Shown piece by piece: positions 1 to 8,207 of a DNA stretch of 64,000 nt. Position 1 is the stretch's first letter, and the number at the start of each line of letters is the position of its first letter. A program made the translations under genes and the position numbers. Source of the stretch: an uncultured Lachnospiraceae bacterium. Its GTDB lineage: Bacteria > Bacillota > Clostridia > Lachnospirales > Lachnospiraceae. The stretch lies in NCBI GenBank assembly GCA_902476265.1, contig CABSCP010000013.1, forward strand, positions 1 through 64,000, given 5' to 3'. The notes under the pieces are model-generated. The model had not been told where the DNA came from and made no database searches. It saw only the letters and a program-made list of their open reading frames with translations.

Positions 1-23
1 ATATTCAATTTTCAATCTGCATT

Positions 24-45
24 GGAATTAGATTTATCTAATTCC
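24..45. repeat. Perfect 10-bp-arm palindrome
   Basis: GGAATTAGAT and its reverse complement are separated by TT. No gene is visible in the first 163 bases, so the palindrome may belong to the 3' or 5' region of a gene outside the window. Function unknown. Confidence 0.4.
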
Positions 46-118
46 GAGAACTTATATGTTCTATCTTAAAGCAGTTGTAAGCGCTCAGCCAACCTCATCT
101 TTTTTTATAATAAAAAAT

Positions 119-156
119 GAGCCGTACATCAGGATTTTACTGATCTGTACAGGCTC
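119..156 (-). terminator. Intrinsic terminator of the CD3324-like gene
   Basis: A hairpin with arms GAGCC-TGTAC-(a)-GATCAG and CTGAT-GTAC-GGCTC lies just past the stop codon. On the minus strand it is followed by a T-rich tract (ATTTTTTATT). Confidence 0.75.
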
Positions 157-163
157 ATTTCCG

Positions 164-439
164 TCAACCGGCATTTTTCATTTTCCGCAGGATTCTCCAG
201 ATGCTTTTATCGGACAAAAAATATTTTTCCGAAAGCTCCTTTACCTTAAATCCCTCCAGGTATTCCCGGTATATGTTTTGATCTCTCACATAAATCTTCG
301 TTCTGGCACAATTCTTCTGCCCCCAGCCGGCCCGGTTTTCCTCTTTTCTGGGAACATAAATGCTGATGCCGTCCGCATATTGCTGTATCAGTTCTATCAT
401 TTCAACCGGCAGAATTTCCTCTGCCCTCACATAGCCCAT
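164..439 (-). CDS. CD3324 family helix-turn-helix protein
   Basis: This 91-aa cytosolic protein resembles the small CD3324 family common in Clostridia. What is visible is an N-terminal segment beginning MGYVRAEEILP, a GISIYVPRKEEN stretch and a C-terminal helix-turn-helix-like region (EGFKVKELSEKYFLSDKSIWRIL). The last part is the kind of HTH seen in Mor-like and resolvase-like proteins, which suggests DNA binding. The start at 439 was chosen because TAAGGAGG sits six bases upstream; a longer frame to 478 has no ribosome binding site. It is a single gene with its own terminator and a possible promoter in the inverted-repeat region upstream. Its target is unknown. Family assignment is from memory of the sequence pattern. 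Confidence 0.75.
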   Translation of the reverse strand: MGYVRAEEILPVEMIELIQQYADGISIYVPRKEENRAGWGQKNCARTKIYVRDQNIYREYLEGFKVKELSEKYFLSDKSIWRILRKMKNAG

Positions 440-476
440 GTCTGCCTCCTTAATTGGTTTTCTCTCAAGGATGAGC

Positions 477-517
477 ATTGGCTATAACAAATACGTCATA
501 ATATTGTAATAGCCAAT
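477..517 (-). promoter_or_regulatory. Inverted repeat with possible promoter
   Basis: ATTGGCTAT and ATAGCCAAT form 9-bp arms around an AT-rich centre upstream of the CD3324-like gene. A TTACAA-17-TATAGC promoter-like pair can be read inside on the minus strand. This could be an autoregulatory operator. Confidence 0.3.
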
Positions 518-565
518 ACTATGCGTTCCTAATATATCTATTCATAAAACAATCCCTCCTGTTTT

Positions 566-2257
566 TTACCGCATCAGTCTCATTAACACAGTCTGTTCTT
601 CCGGTTTCATACAGTGTAACGCATAATACGGCGCTTTGGCAAGCAGCTGTTTGCTGCAAAGCGCTGTCTCCTCCAGTTCCGATCCCATTTTCCGATCCAT
701 TTCCCTGCAGATTTCACCCGATACAGCCAGGAACTGACGTCTGCGCTCCTGCCAGAGATGTTCTTGTTGGATATCTCCCTCCCTCTGACAGCATGTTTCT
801 CCAAATTCTACGATTTGGCTGTAAAGCAGGATATCATGAAAAACTTCTGTAATTCCTTCCAGCAGGATCCTCCAGTAACCAAAAACATTTCCGGCGCATT
901 CCCTCGCAAGCTTTGTGCGGATTCTGTCCTGCCATCGGTCTGCAGATAACCCGTCCATGACCCGGACGCTTTGGGCATACGCTTTTTCCATATAATATCC
1001 GGCTTTCTGCCTTTCGTCCGGATGCTCTGCCAAAAGGATTTTTGCTTTCAGCAGCAGCGCTTCCGGAAGCAGTTTGGTTTCCTTTTTATTTGTGATAACC
1101 GCATCCACATCTGCCTGCGCTTGCTTATAGGCCTTCTGCCAAAGATAAAGTTTGCTTCTGACCAGATAAAAAGGGGCTTTCACAAAACTTTTTTCAATCT
1201 GACGAGTCAAATAGGACAGTGCTTCCTCCCGCACCCAAGCGCTATCTGTTTTCTGCATGCGTTGAAAATAGAGGGCGCCGATGGTGCCGCCCAGGGTGCC
1301 GTTTTGGGGGTATTTCTCAAACACCTTTTCATAATATTGCAGCGCTTCTTTCGGACGATTGACTGCACTGTAAAATCTCCCCAGGCTCATGCAATAACTG
1401 GCAGAAAGATCATAAACCCCTGTCATATTTTTAACGTTGTAAAACCCGGACAAACACTTCTTTTTCCTCTGTTCTTCCACCTCTATCAGCGCATAATCGG
1501 AAGCATAAGCCGGCAGCATCATACGTTCCAGAGCTTCCAGAATATATTCCAGGGCTTCCCCGAATCTTTCAAGCTGCATACAAATCAACGCCGTTTCCGC
1601 CATCAGTCCGGAAAGGATTTCTCCATCCTTTTCCTCTTCCTGCCATTCCAAAAGCAGCACTTGTGCCAGGCACAACGCCTCTTCCAATGTTTCCGGAAAG
1701 GCAGGTTCTGCTTCCTGTTGTTCCGTTTCCTGTTGCACCGTTTCTCCAGACGGTTCCTCCGCGCCCGATTCCGGCTGCAGCCGCATACGTCGAAGTTGTA
1801 AGATTGTGATCCTGTCACTCCCGATCCCGTTTTCTTCCGCCTTCCAAACAAGATCCGATACGGATTCATCCTCTATGCCGTCCAAAAGAAACACCCGGGC
1901 TGTGCGTTCATAGATGGCCGGTTCCTTTGGAAAAAGGGGCTGGATCTGGCGGAACACATATCCCACATCTCTCCACCTGCCGTGCTCGAAACACCGTTCC
2001 TGCCTGGCATCCCAAATTTCAAAGTCCTCCGGCGTGAGTGCGTAATCTTTCAGGCTGATTTCACCGGATTCTCCTGTTTGCATATGGTGATCCGCATAAA
2101 AAACAGCCGCCTCATAAAGCTTCTTTATAAATGTTTCCGCAGTCTCGCCAAAGATAACGGTATCCCGTGACAGCTTGTCCAGATAGGCTTCCCGAATGAT
2201 CGTTTTATCTGTTGTGATTTCAATTTCCAAAAATGAAAATACTTCCTGTACTGTCAT
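566..2257 (-). CDS. TPR protein with degenerate J-like N-terminus
   Basis: A 563-aa soluble protein with no signal peptide or membrane segment. Residues 1-55 (LEIEITTDKTIIREAYLDKLS...) have the length and helix pattern of a J domain but lack the HPD tripeptide needed to stimulate DnaK. A Glu-rich linker follows near residues 165-190. The rest is a chain of helical hairpins with TPR spacing, clearest at about residues 285-345 (SLGRFYSAVNRPKEALQYYE and then FEKYPQNGTLGGTIGALYF). It is probably a scaffold or adaptor; the partner is unknown. The gene stands alone, convergent with nothing, and is divergent from the SGNH hydrolase. J-domain/TPR proteins of this shape are common and poorly studied in Lachnospiraceae (family knowledge). 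Not functionally assigned. Confidence 0.65.
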   Translation of the reverse strand: MTVQEVFSFLEIEITTDKTIIREAYLDKLSRDTVIFGETAETFIKKLYEAAVFYADHHMQTGESGEISLKDYALTPEDFEIWDARQERCFEHGRWRDVGYVFRQIQPLFPKEPAIYERTARVFLLDGIEDESVSDLVWKAEENGIGSDRITILQLRRMRLQPESGAEEPSGETVQQETEQQEAEPAFPETLEEALCLAQVLLLEWQEEEKDGEILSGLMAETALICMQLERFGEALEYILEALERMMLPAYASDYALIEVEEQRKKKCLSGFYNVKNMTGVYDLSASYCMSLGRFYSAVNRPKEALQYYEKVFEKYPQNGTLGGTIGALYFQRMQKTDSAWVREEALSYLTRQIEKSFVKAPFYLVRSKLYLWQKAYKQAQADVDAVITNKKETKLLPEALLLKAKILLAEHPDERQKAGYYMEKAYAQSVRVMDGLSADRWQDRIRTKLARECAGNVFGYWRILLEGITEVFHDILLYSQIVEFGETCCQREGDIQQEHLWQERRRQFLAVSGEICREMDRKMGSELEETALCSKQLLAKAPYYALHCMKPEEQTVLMRLMR

Positions 2258-2362
2258 ATGTGCACCTGATATATTTATTTTCTGTTTCCCTTTCCTTTTC
2301 CGTCCCGTTCCGCTAAAATGGAAGCAGCTCTCAACATCATCTTAAACCCGGAGGTAATTTTC

Positions 2363-2899
2363 ATGCGCGTTTTATTCATCGGCAACAGCCACACTTATTA
2401 TAACGATATGCCCGCTCTGTTTTCTTCCCTCGCCAAAGAGAGGGGGATTCCCTGTGAAGTCACCATGATCGCCCACGGCGGCTGGTTTCTTTCCCAGCAC
2501 GTACAGGAACCGGATGTGAAATTCAACATTCTTTACGGCCATTACGACTATGTGGTGCTTCAGGAACACGCCCATCCTTTCGGCCCCGTCGAACAGATGA
2601 CGGAAGCCATGCAGACGCTCTGCGGCTGGATTGGGAAAGCGGGAAGCAGGCCGGTGGCCTACATGACCTGGGAGCAGCAGGACAAAGGACAGGACCAGCC
2701 TGTCATGACCGCCGCTTATGAAAAAGCCGCCCGGCAGTATAATATGATCCTGGCCCCTGTAGGAAAGCTGTGGTGGGAAAAGCTGCAAAAAGATCCGTCT
2801 CTCCCGCTGTTCGGGCCGGACGGGCAGCATGCTTCCCCGGAAGGTTCGGCGTTTGCCGCACAGGTACTGCTGGATGCCATTGTGCAGGATACACCCTGA
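2363..2899 (+). CDS. SGNH/GDSL-like hydrolase
   Basis: A 178-aa protein of the SGNH esterase fold. Block I is FIGNSHTYYND at residues 5-15, with Ser in the nucleophile position of a GNSHT variant of the GDS motif. The C-terminal block DGQHASPEG supplies the Asp and His of the triad. No signal peptide is seen, so it acts in the cytosol, probably as a carbohydrate or small-ester deacylase. The start at 2363 follows GGAGG seven bases upstream; an upstream frame to 2318 has no such site. It shares a bidirectional terminator with the convergent hybrid kinase. The substrate is unknown; the protein also resembles DUF4886-type SGNH proteins. Confidence 0.75.
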   Translation: MRVLFIGNSHTYYNDMPALFSSLAKERGIPCEVTMIAHGGWFLSQHVQEPDVKFNILYGHYDYVVLQEHAHPFGPVEQMTEAMQTLCGWIGKAGSRPVAYMTWEQQDKGQDQPVMTAAYEKAARQYNMILAPVGKLWWEKLQKDPSLPLFGPDGQHASPEGSAFAAQVLLDAIVQDTP

Positions 2900-2933
2900 A
2901 AATGCCGCAAAACAGGCCGCGCCGTGTAAAAGA

Positions 2934-2955
2934 CAGGGGAGATCCTTCTCCCCTG
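2934..2955. terminator. Shared bidirectional terminator
   Basis: CAGGGGAGA-TCCT-TCTCCCCTG is a perfect 9-bp stem between the convergent hydrolase and hybrid-kinase genes. T-rich sequence follows on both strands (TGCTTTTA and TCTTTTA). Confidence 0.85.
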
Positions 2956-2960
2956 TGCTT

Positions 2961-5900
2961 TTATTCCCCGGCGCCCTGCAGCCACCTTGCCAGAATTTCT
3001 TTCAGTTTATCGATCACCACCGGTTTGGCAAGGTGATCGTTCATACCGGCGGCCATGGCCGCAGCCACATCCTCCGCAAACACGTTTGCCGTCATCGCTA
3101 CAATGGGAATCTTTCCGGCATCATCACGGTCCAGCGCGCGGATGGCTTTTGCCGTCTCATACCCGTTCATGACCGGCATCTGAATATCCATAAAGATCAG
3201 ATCATACCAGCCTTCCGGCGCCTCGCAAAACCGTTTGAAGGCCTGTTTCCCATCCTGTGCTTCTTCCACCCGTATGGACAGACTGCCCAGAATTTCTCCG
3301 GCAATCTCCCGGTTTAAGTCATTATCCTCTGCCAGCAGCACCCGCTTTCCGGCATATGTCACCGGGCCGGACGCTTCCTTTTTTTCTTCTCCGTTGTCCG
3401 TGGGCGCTGCCTGCCGGCTGTCTTTCTTTAACTGCAGCACAACCGTGAACACCGTGCCTTTTCCCCGGACGCTGTCCACGGTAATGTCGCCCTGCATCAT
3501 ACCTGCTGCCATTCTGGCGATACAAAGCCCAAGCCCCGTCCCCGTTTCTTTCCCTGTCAAACTGTTATCCTCCCTGCAAAAAGGCTCAAACAGATGCTTC
3601 TGGAATTCCTCGCTCATGCCGATGCCGTTATCTTTGACCTGAACGCGGAAAAAACCGTAACCGGCCATTTTCTCCGGCTGTTCCTGCACGATAACCTGAA
3701 TGCGCCCTCCTTCGGACGTATATTTCACCGCATTGGATACCAGATTGACGAAAATCTGTTGCAGCCGCATCCGGTCTGCCAGAACATTGTAATTCTTCAC
3801 TCCTTCCAAAGACAAGGTGAGCGTCTGGCCTTTCTTCTGAGCCATGGGCCTGCAGACTTCCACAAAGGACCGGAAGGCCTCTGTCAGATTCAGCGGCTCC
3901 TCGAGCAGATCCATACGCCCGCTTTCCAGCCGGGACATATCCAGCACTTCATTGATGAGTCCCAGCAGATAACCGGATGCGGATTCTATTTTATCCAGAC
4001 ACTCCTCCAGACGGTCTCTGTCTCCCAGATGCATCCTGGCAATCTGTGTCATACCGATGATTGCGTTCATGGGCGTTCGGATGTCATGGGACATGCTGGA
4101 TAAAAAGACGCTCTTTGCCTCATTGGCTTTTTTGGCGCTCTGATACGCATCCTCCAGCGCCGCCTTCAGCTTCTCGCTGCGCATCCGGCTCTCGTGCACA
4201 TCCTGGATTGCCACCGTCACAAGTTCCGGCACCGCGCCCTGCTCCTGCGCCTGAATGAACTGCAGACGCACCCATCTGCCGCCCTCTGCCTCTTTCAGGA
4301 AACATTCTCTCTCATAAAAACCGTTGTTTTGCACCAGCAGACCGGCCATGCCGTCAATCTTTCCCACCAGACGGAAATTTGCCCATTCCCCGGGTTCCAT
4401 CCTCTCTTTTAAAAAGGAATTCATAAATTCCTGATATCTGCCGTCCTTCACAGCTGCAAACAACGGCGCTGCCCCGGGATTCCGATAAACCACTCTGCAG
4501 CTGCCCCGGTGCAGATCCACCTGCAGGATCACCGCCAAAGCCCGCTCTAAAGAATGCAGCACACTCTGATGCTCCTGACTTGTCTCCTGCAGCACATTTA
4601 AAAGAGACAGGTTGTCCATCTCGTCCGGTCCTGCCAAAGAGACTTCCTCTGTTTTTTGACCGTTTTCCGCCTGCTCCTTTAAATACTCCTGATACAGCTC
4701 ATAGCAGGTGCGCTGCCGTCCGGTTTCCAGCAGATATTCCAGATCTTCTCTCAATTCTTTTTCATTTATAATGAGATTCACCAGCTCCGGATGATAGGAA
4801 CTGCCGCTGCCTTCCTCCAATTCCAGCAGCAGTTCCTGAAACGACTTCCCAATCCGGTAATTCCGGTCCAGCCGGTCCGTGGCCGCTTCCAGCGCATCTC
4901 CCAGCCGGATCAGATCAATAAAAAAGCGAACCGGAGAAGTGGTATTGTCAAATTCGGAAGGATAACCAAATTTTCCGTCATATGACTTGTGATGTCCCAG
5001 GATCACATCTCCGTACTTTTTCAGCCAGGGCGCATTTTTTACAATTTCATATCCCGTTTCCGGATGACTGCGGATAATCTCCCACTCCCGCAGCGTCAGC
5101 CGGCGCGTCTGCTTGCCGATAACGTTTTCAATATGAAGCTTTCCGATATCAAAAATCATCGCCGCATCCTGGGCATAACTTTCCATTTCGCCCCGCCGCC
5201 TGAGCACCTCCACGGCGGAGGCCGCGCCGAATGCGCCGATCAGAAGCTCCGGCTTATGATCCAGCACCGTCTCCAGAATGCGCAGCACGATCTGCCGTAC
5301 CAGCATACAGTGCAAAAGCGTTGTCGGATTTCTGGCTACCGTCACTTCAATCACATATTGAAAATCCTGTGCATCGCCCGGCAGATAAGGCATCAGTTCC
5401 TGCAGATTATCCTTGATCGCGCCGTCCACATAGGACAAATTCCGGGTGCGGGGCAATAAACGGATAAAGGAGAGAAACCTTTCGGAACAGCTCTCCCAAA
5501 GCGCCTCTCTGTCCGGAAGCTTCAGGCTCCGGTCCGCAAGAAGCATCACCAGATTCGCCAGATGATACAGTCCCACCTGAAACAGGCGGCTGTCATAAAA
5601 CGTTCCGTCCCTGTCCAGATCATCATGCGCAAATACATAGTCGCAGTATGCTTTATATTCCAGGATATATTGCTCTTTTAAAAGTTCCCCGGACAGATAT
5701 CTGCACCTTAACGCATTGCAGAAAATCTCATCTTTCATTTCATAAGGGTTGGGATTTTCCGAAAGTTTCTCTGCATACAGGCGGTGCAGTACTTCCCCTG
5801 CCCTGGCCAGAAAAACCGGGTCTGCATCTTCTTTCTCCATACTGCAAACACGATTGCCCAGCACATCATAACAGACCTCTTCCACCAATTCATCCAGATC

Positions 5901-6542
5901 ACATCGTGTCTGATCCAGACTGCGCACCCTCTCATCCCTGTAAAAGGCAAGCGCTTCGTCCAGTGCCTCCAGCAGTTCGCTGTCTTTGACTCTGCGCCAG
6001 TTTCCCAGTACCGCCGCATAATTGTAAAAGGAATACAGAATTTTTTTTCTCGTCTCCCAGTCCTTAAACTTTGTATAACGCGGTCCGAACTCCCGGATCT
6101 GTTTAAAATAGTTCGCGCTCTTCTGTCCGGCCTCCCAGGATTCCAGTCGGTTATAAAATGTGCCCAGAAGGCTCAGTGTCTGAATCAGAGAAGCCTCATC
6201 TCCGTTTTGCCGGAAATGGCGCTCCAGCATATGCGTCACTTCCACACAGGCCAGATCATCCTGATATCCGCCCTTTTCACAGATCATAATCTCATCCAGG
6301 AAAACAGCGGCCAGCGCATCGCTGCAGCGGCCCTCTTCGCCCAGAAACGGGCGGACATACAGATTCAGCAGTGCCTCATTCTCAATATAGAGACGGCGTA
6401 TTTTTCCCGCCCGCTTCCGGAACTGATCCACCCAGTCTTCCTGGTCTCCGGCATGGAAAAGCGCTTCCCGCACCCGCTGTTCGATATCCAGATTTTTTCT
6501 ATACTTCGCATAAAATTCTCTGATATTGGCTTCCGCAATCAT
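2961..6542 (-). CDS. Soluble hybrid histidine kinase with degenerate HD-GYP domain
   Basis: 1193 aa, cytosolic, no membrane segments. Residues 1-400 are a helical, TPR-like region. Residues 410-610 are an HD-GYP-like domain: FDIGK at 464-468, H493, HH at 517-518 and YDGKFGYP at 521-528. The first His of the HD pair is replaced by Phe464, so phosphodiesterase activity is doubtful. A PAS-like segment (about 660-785) is followed by the kinase: H-box SMSHDIRTP (H819), N-box NLVSNAVKYT, and G-boxes DNGIGM and GTGLGL. The receiver domain (1067-1190) carries phospho-acceptor D1119 in FMDIQMP. The start at 6542 follows GAGGATAAA. It is transcribed alone from its own promoter. The probable role is a phosphorelay sensor that uses the dead HD-GYP module for ligand or c-di-GMP sensing (inference). 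The output partner is not in the window. Confidence 0.85.
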   Translation of the reverse strand: MIAEANIREFYAKYRKNLDIEQRVREALFHAGDQEDWVDQFRKRAGKIRRLYIENEALLNLYVRPFLGEEGRCSDALAAVFLDEIMICEKGGYQDDLACVEVTHMLERHFRQNGDEASLIQTLSLLGTFYNRLESWEAGQKSANYFKQIREFGPRYTKFKDWETRKKILYSFYNYAAVLGNWRRVKDSELLEALDEALAFYRDERVRSLDQTRCDLDELVEEVCYDVLGNRVCSMEKEDADPVFLARAGEVLHRLYAEKLSENPNPYEMKDEIFCNALRCRYLSGELLKEQYILEYKAYCDYVFAHDDLDRDGTFYDSRLFQVGLYHLANLVMLLADRSLKLPDREALWESCSERFLSFIRLLPRTRNLSYVDGAIKDNLQELMPYLPGDAQDFQYVIEVTVARNPTTLLHCMLVRQIVLRILETVLDHKPELLIGAFGAASAVEVLRRRGEMESYAQDAAMIFDIGKLHIENVIGKQTRRLTLREWEIIRSHPETGYEIVKNAPWLKKYGDVILGHHKSYDGKFGYPSEFDNTTSPVRFFIDLIRLGDALEAATDRLDRNYRIGKSFQELLLELEEGSGSSYHPELVNLIINEKELREDLEYLLETGRQRTCYELYQEYLKEQAENGQKTEEVSLAGPDEMDNLSLLNVLQETSQEHQSVLHSLERALAVILQVDLHRGSCRVVYRNPGAAPLFAAVKDGRYQEFMNSFLKERMEPGEWANFRLVGKIDGMAGLLVQNNGFYERECFLKEAEGGRWVRLQFIQAQEQGAVPELVTVAIQDVHESRMRSEKLKAALEDAYQSAKKANEAKSVFLSSMSHDIRTPMNAIIGMTQIARMHLGDRDRLEECLDKIESASGYLLGLINEVLDMSRLESGRMDLLEEPLNLTEAFRSFVEVCRPMAQKKGQTLTLSLEGVKNYNVLADRMRLQQIFVNLVSNAVKYTSEGGRIQVIVQEQPEKMAGYGFFRVQVKDNGIGMSEEFQKHLFEPFCREDNSLTGKETGTGLGLCIARMAAGMMQGDITVDSVRGKGTVFTVVLQLKKDSRQAAPTDNGEEKKEASGPVTYAGKRVLLAEDNDLNREIAGEILGSLSIRVEEAQDGKQAFKRFCEAPEGWYDLIFMDIQMPVMNGYETAKAIRALDRDDAGKIPIVAMTANVFAEDVAAAMAAGMNDHLAKPVVIDKLKEILARWLQGAGE

Positions 6543-6583
6543 TTTATCCTCTGTTTTCTTATGCAGCCTATCAATAAGCTGAT

Positions 6584-6624
6584 CCGGCCTGTTTTCCGTA
6601 TGACAAGAGCCGAAAACAGGCCGG
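6584..6624 (-). other. Long hairpin in the hybrid-kinase leader
   Basis: CCGGCCTGTTTTC and GAAAACAGGCCGG form a perfect 13-bp stem with a 15-nt loop in the 5' leader of the hybrid kinase. A second, smaller GCCCG/CGGGC hairpin precedes it in the transcript. No T-run follows, so it is not an ordinary terminator. It may stabilise or regulate the mRNA. Confidence 0.5.
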
Positions 6625-6677
6625 CATTTCCGCCCGGCTCATTTTCGGGCTAAAATCAAAGTTTCATAATATCTTCC

Positions 6678-6707
6678 ATTATAAGGTATAAACTGCTGCA
6701 ACGTCAA
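6678..6707 (-). promoter_or_regulatory. Promoter of the hybrid kinase
   Basis: TTGACG (-35), an 18-bp spacer and TATAAT (-10) on the minus strand. They are placed to give a leader of roughly 130 nt that contains the 13-bp hairpin. Confidence 0.7.
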
Positions 6708-6773
6708 ATTTTATTCCATATTTTGCTCATTTATATATGATATATGGCCGCAAAACAGCACGGGAGTCATACA

Positions 6774-6920
6774 ATGAATCACAGAATAGAAATGTATGAG
6801 CAGTTAATTATAGAGGTTCAAGATACCGGAACATTAAGTCTTACTTCACGTCAAACAATCCGATCATACTTTACTTTCGCAGACAACAAACACTTGGAAG
6901 TTATCGGGCTATGCTTTTAA
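6774..6920 (+). CDS. Possible small ORF, 48 aa
   Basis: An ATG frame of 48 codons (begins MNHRIEMYEQLI, ends KHLEVIGLCF) with GGGAG eight bases upstream, in the AT-rich stretch before the TetR gene. It resembles no family I know. It may be a remnant of a larger gene. The rest of the 6543-6984 gap holds only the kinase promoter and leader and the TetR operator. Confidence 0.25.
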   Translation: MNHRIEMYEQLIIEVQDTGTLSLTSRQTIRSYFTFADNKHLEVIGLCF

Positions 6921-6935
6921 GATAAAATAAAGTTC

Positions 6936-6987
6936 TTGACATACATGCACTCTACATGATAGTGTATACATGTAGAGTGCATGTATG
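6936..6987 (+). promoter_or_regulatory. TetR promoter with 19-bp-arm palindromic operator
   Basis: CATACATGCACTCTACATG (6940-6958) and its exact reverse complement (6969-6987) flank a 10-bp centre. The -35 box TTGACA is at 6936-6941 and a GATAGT-type -10 lies inside the palindrome. Repressor binding here would block RNA polymerase, so autoregulation by the adjacent TetR protein is likely. Confidence 0.8.
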
Positions 6988-7002
6988 CTAGGAGGTGAAA
7001 CT

Positions 7003-7644
7003 TTGCCACGTAATAAATATCCAGAAGAAACTGTTCAAAAGATATTAGATGTTTCATTAAAACTTTTTTTAGAAAAAGGATACGAGGAAACTACGGTATT
7101 AGATATTATACACAACATGGGAGGAATGACACGAGGAGCATTTTATCATCATTTCAAGTCTAAAGAAGAAGTATTTGATACATTAAGCGACAAATTGTTT
7201 AGTGACAACAATCCTTTTGACGAGGCAAAAAAGCAGGATAATCTTACGGGCTTGGAAAAATTAAAGTATGTTTTACAAAGAGCCAGTACAGTAGATAGTG
7301 AAAGTCAACAATTAAGTATATCTGTTATGCAGTTATTGAGTAGTCCTGCATTTCTAAAAAAATTGATAATTGACACAAACCGAGACACACTAGCTCCCAT
7401 TTGTAGGGATATAATTGAGGAAGGGATAAAAGACGGCTCTATAAAAGTTCAAAATGCAAAAATGACTGCTGAAATATTTATCTTTTTGGTTAATTTTTGG
7501 AACATTCCCACAATATTCCCTATAACAGAGGAAGAAGCAAGGGAAAAGATAATCATGATAAAAGAAATATTAGATACAATAGGACTTCCTGTAATTGATG
7601 ATGAATTTTTAGGCAACTTAGAAAAATTTGAAATCAAAAGATAA
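7003..7644 (+). CDS. TetR/AcrR family transcriptional regulator
   Basis: A 213-aa dimeric repressor. The N-terminal HTH is clear (ILDVSLKLFLEKGYEETTVLDII, then GMTRGAFYHHFKSKEE), followed by a helical ligand-binding domain of unknown specificity. The start is read as TTG at 7003 because AGGAGGTGAAAC precedes it directly; the ATG at 6985 lies inside the operator and has no ribosome binding site. The gene is AT-rich against its neighbours, which suggests transfer. It controls itself through the large palindrome upstream, and possibly the 68-aa repeat protein downstream, whose promoter contains a related CATGC/GCATG half-site. No transporter lies beside it, so the inducer and main target are open. 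Confidence 0.9.
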   Translation: MPRNKYPEETVQKILDVSLKLFLEKGYEETTVLDIIHNMGGMTRGAFYHHFKSKEEVFDTLSDKLFSDNNPFDEAKKQDNLTGLEKLKYVLQRASTVDSESQQLSISVMQLLSSPAFLKKLIIDTNRDTLAPICRDIIEEGIKDGSIKVQNAKMTAEIFIFLVNFWNIPTIFPITEEEAREKIIMIKEILDTIGLPVIDDEFLGNLEKFEIKR

Positions 7645-7664
7645 AATTGTCATTAGGCAATTTT
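7643..7664 (+). terminator. Weak terminator after tetR
   Basis: AAAATTG and CAATTTT (7-bp arms, 8-nt loop) overlap the TetR stop codon and are followed by GTTTTTTG. Low GC makes it weak. Confidence 0.4.
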
Positions 7665-7744
7665 GTTTTTTGACAAGATACATGCACATGGCATGAATGT
7701 TTTGTAAAAATAACTGTTGATCAAAATAAGATTGGAGAAAATTT

Positions 7745-7951
7745 ATGAAAAAAGAAGAAACAAAGAAAGCTGGAAGAGGAATAATTGAAATTAACATTCC
7801 TGATGATAGCAAAATAGTTACCGATATAAATAAATTGAAGGAAAAATTATCAGCGTTAGAAGTCAGCTCTGGAATTATTAAAATCGAAGTTTCTGATGAT
7901 AGTAAATTAGTCACAAATATAGAAAAATTAAAGAAGTGGCTAAAATTATGA
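7745..7951 (+). CDS. Small protein of two tandem repeats, unknown
   Basis: A 68-aa charged protein made of two copies of one motif. GIIEINIPDDSKIVTDINKL (residues 12-31) recurs as GIIKIEVSDDSKLVTNIEKL (43-62), and each copy is followed by a Lys-rich helix. The pattern predicts a beta strand then an amphipathic helix, twice, with no signal or membrane segment. Translation starts at 7745 behind TTGGAGAAAATTT. A TTGACA box at 7670 and a CATGC-ACATG-GCATG repeat upstream resemble the TetR operator, so co-regulation is likely. I do not recognise the family. It could be an antitoxin-like or chaperone-like accessory protein, but nothing in the sequence proves that. Confidence 0.6.
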   Translation: MKKEETKKAGRGIIEINIPDDSKIVTDINKLKEKLSALEVSSGIIKIEVSDDSKLVTNIEKLKKWLKL

Positions 7952-8005
7952 CATATAGGAGTCAATAAGCAATTAAAGAAAACCGTAGAATAGTTTAATA
8001 ACACA

Positions 8006-8134
8006 ATGGGACTATTTGTAGAAAGAATTTCTTACCAGCTTTTACAAGAAAAAATTTCTATTCCGATGATAGGTATAAAAGGGACTGACAATATACAAGA
8101 AAAACTTCAACAGTTTATGGCTACAGAATGGTAG
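8006..8134 (+). CDS. Possible 42-aa ORF or gene remnant
   Basis: A frame beginning MGLFVERISYQLLQEK and ending QQFMATEW lies in AT-rich sequence and has no clear ribosome binding site. It reads like a fragment of a helical protein. The surrounding 7952-8342 gap otherwise holds one 10-bp hairpin (8208-8231) and the WYL-gene promoter. Confidence 0.2.
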   Translation: MGLFVERISYQLLQEKISIPMIGIKGTDNIQEKLQQFMATEW

Positions 8135-8207
8135 AAAATGAATAGAGTGATATTGCACAACTTCCAGCTTATCGGGTAGAAAAATTTAAAGTTATCGTAT
8201 AGCCCAT

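Noticed and set aside
971..1801. Long open frame on the plus strand across the TPR gene
   Set aside because: It lies entirely opposite a well-supported coding region, has no ribosome binding site and shows no family motif. Similar long antisense frames (for example 16-20 kb and 43.8-45.3 kb) are shadows caused by the codon use of the real genes.
6985..7002. ATG start for the TetR gene at 6985
   Set aside because: That ATG is inside the operator palindrome without a ribosome binding site, whereas AGGAGGTGAAAC directly precedes TTG at 7003.
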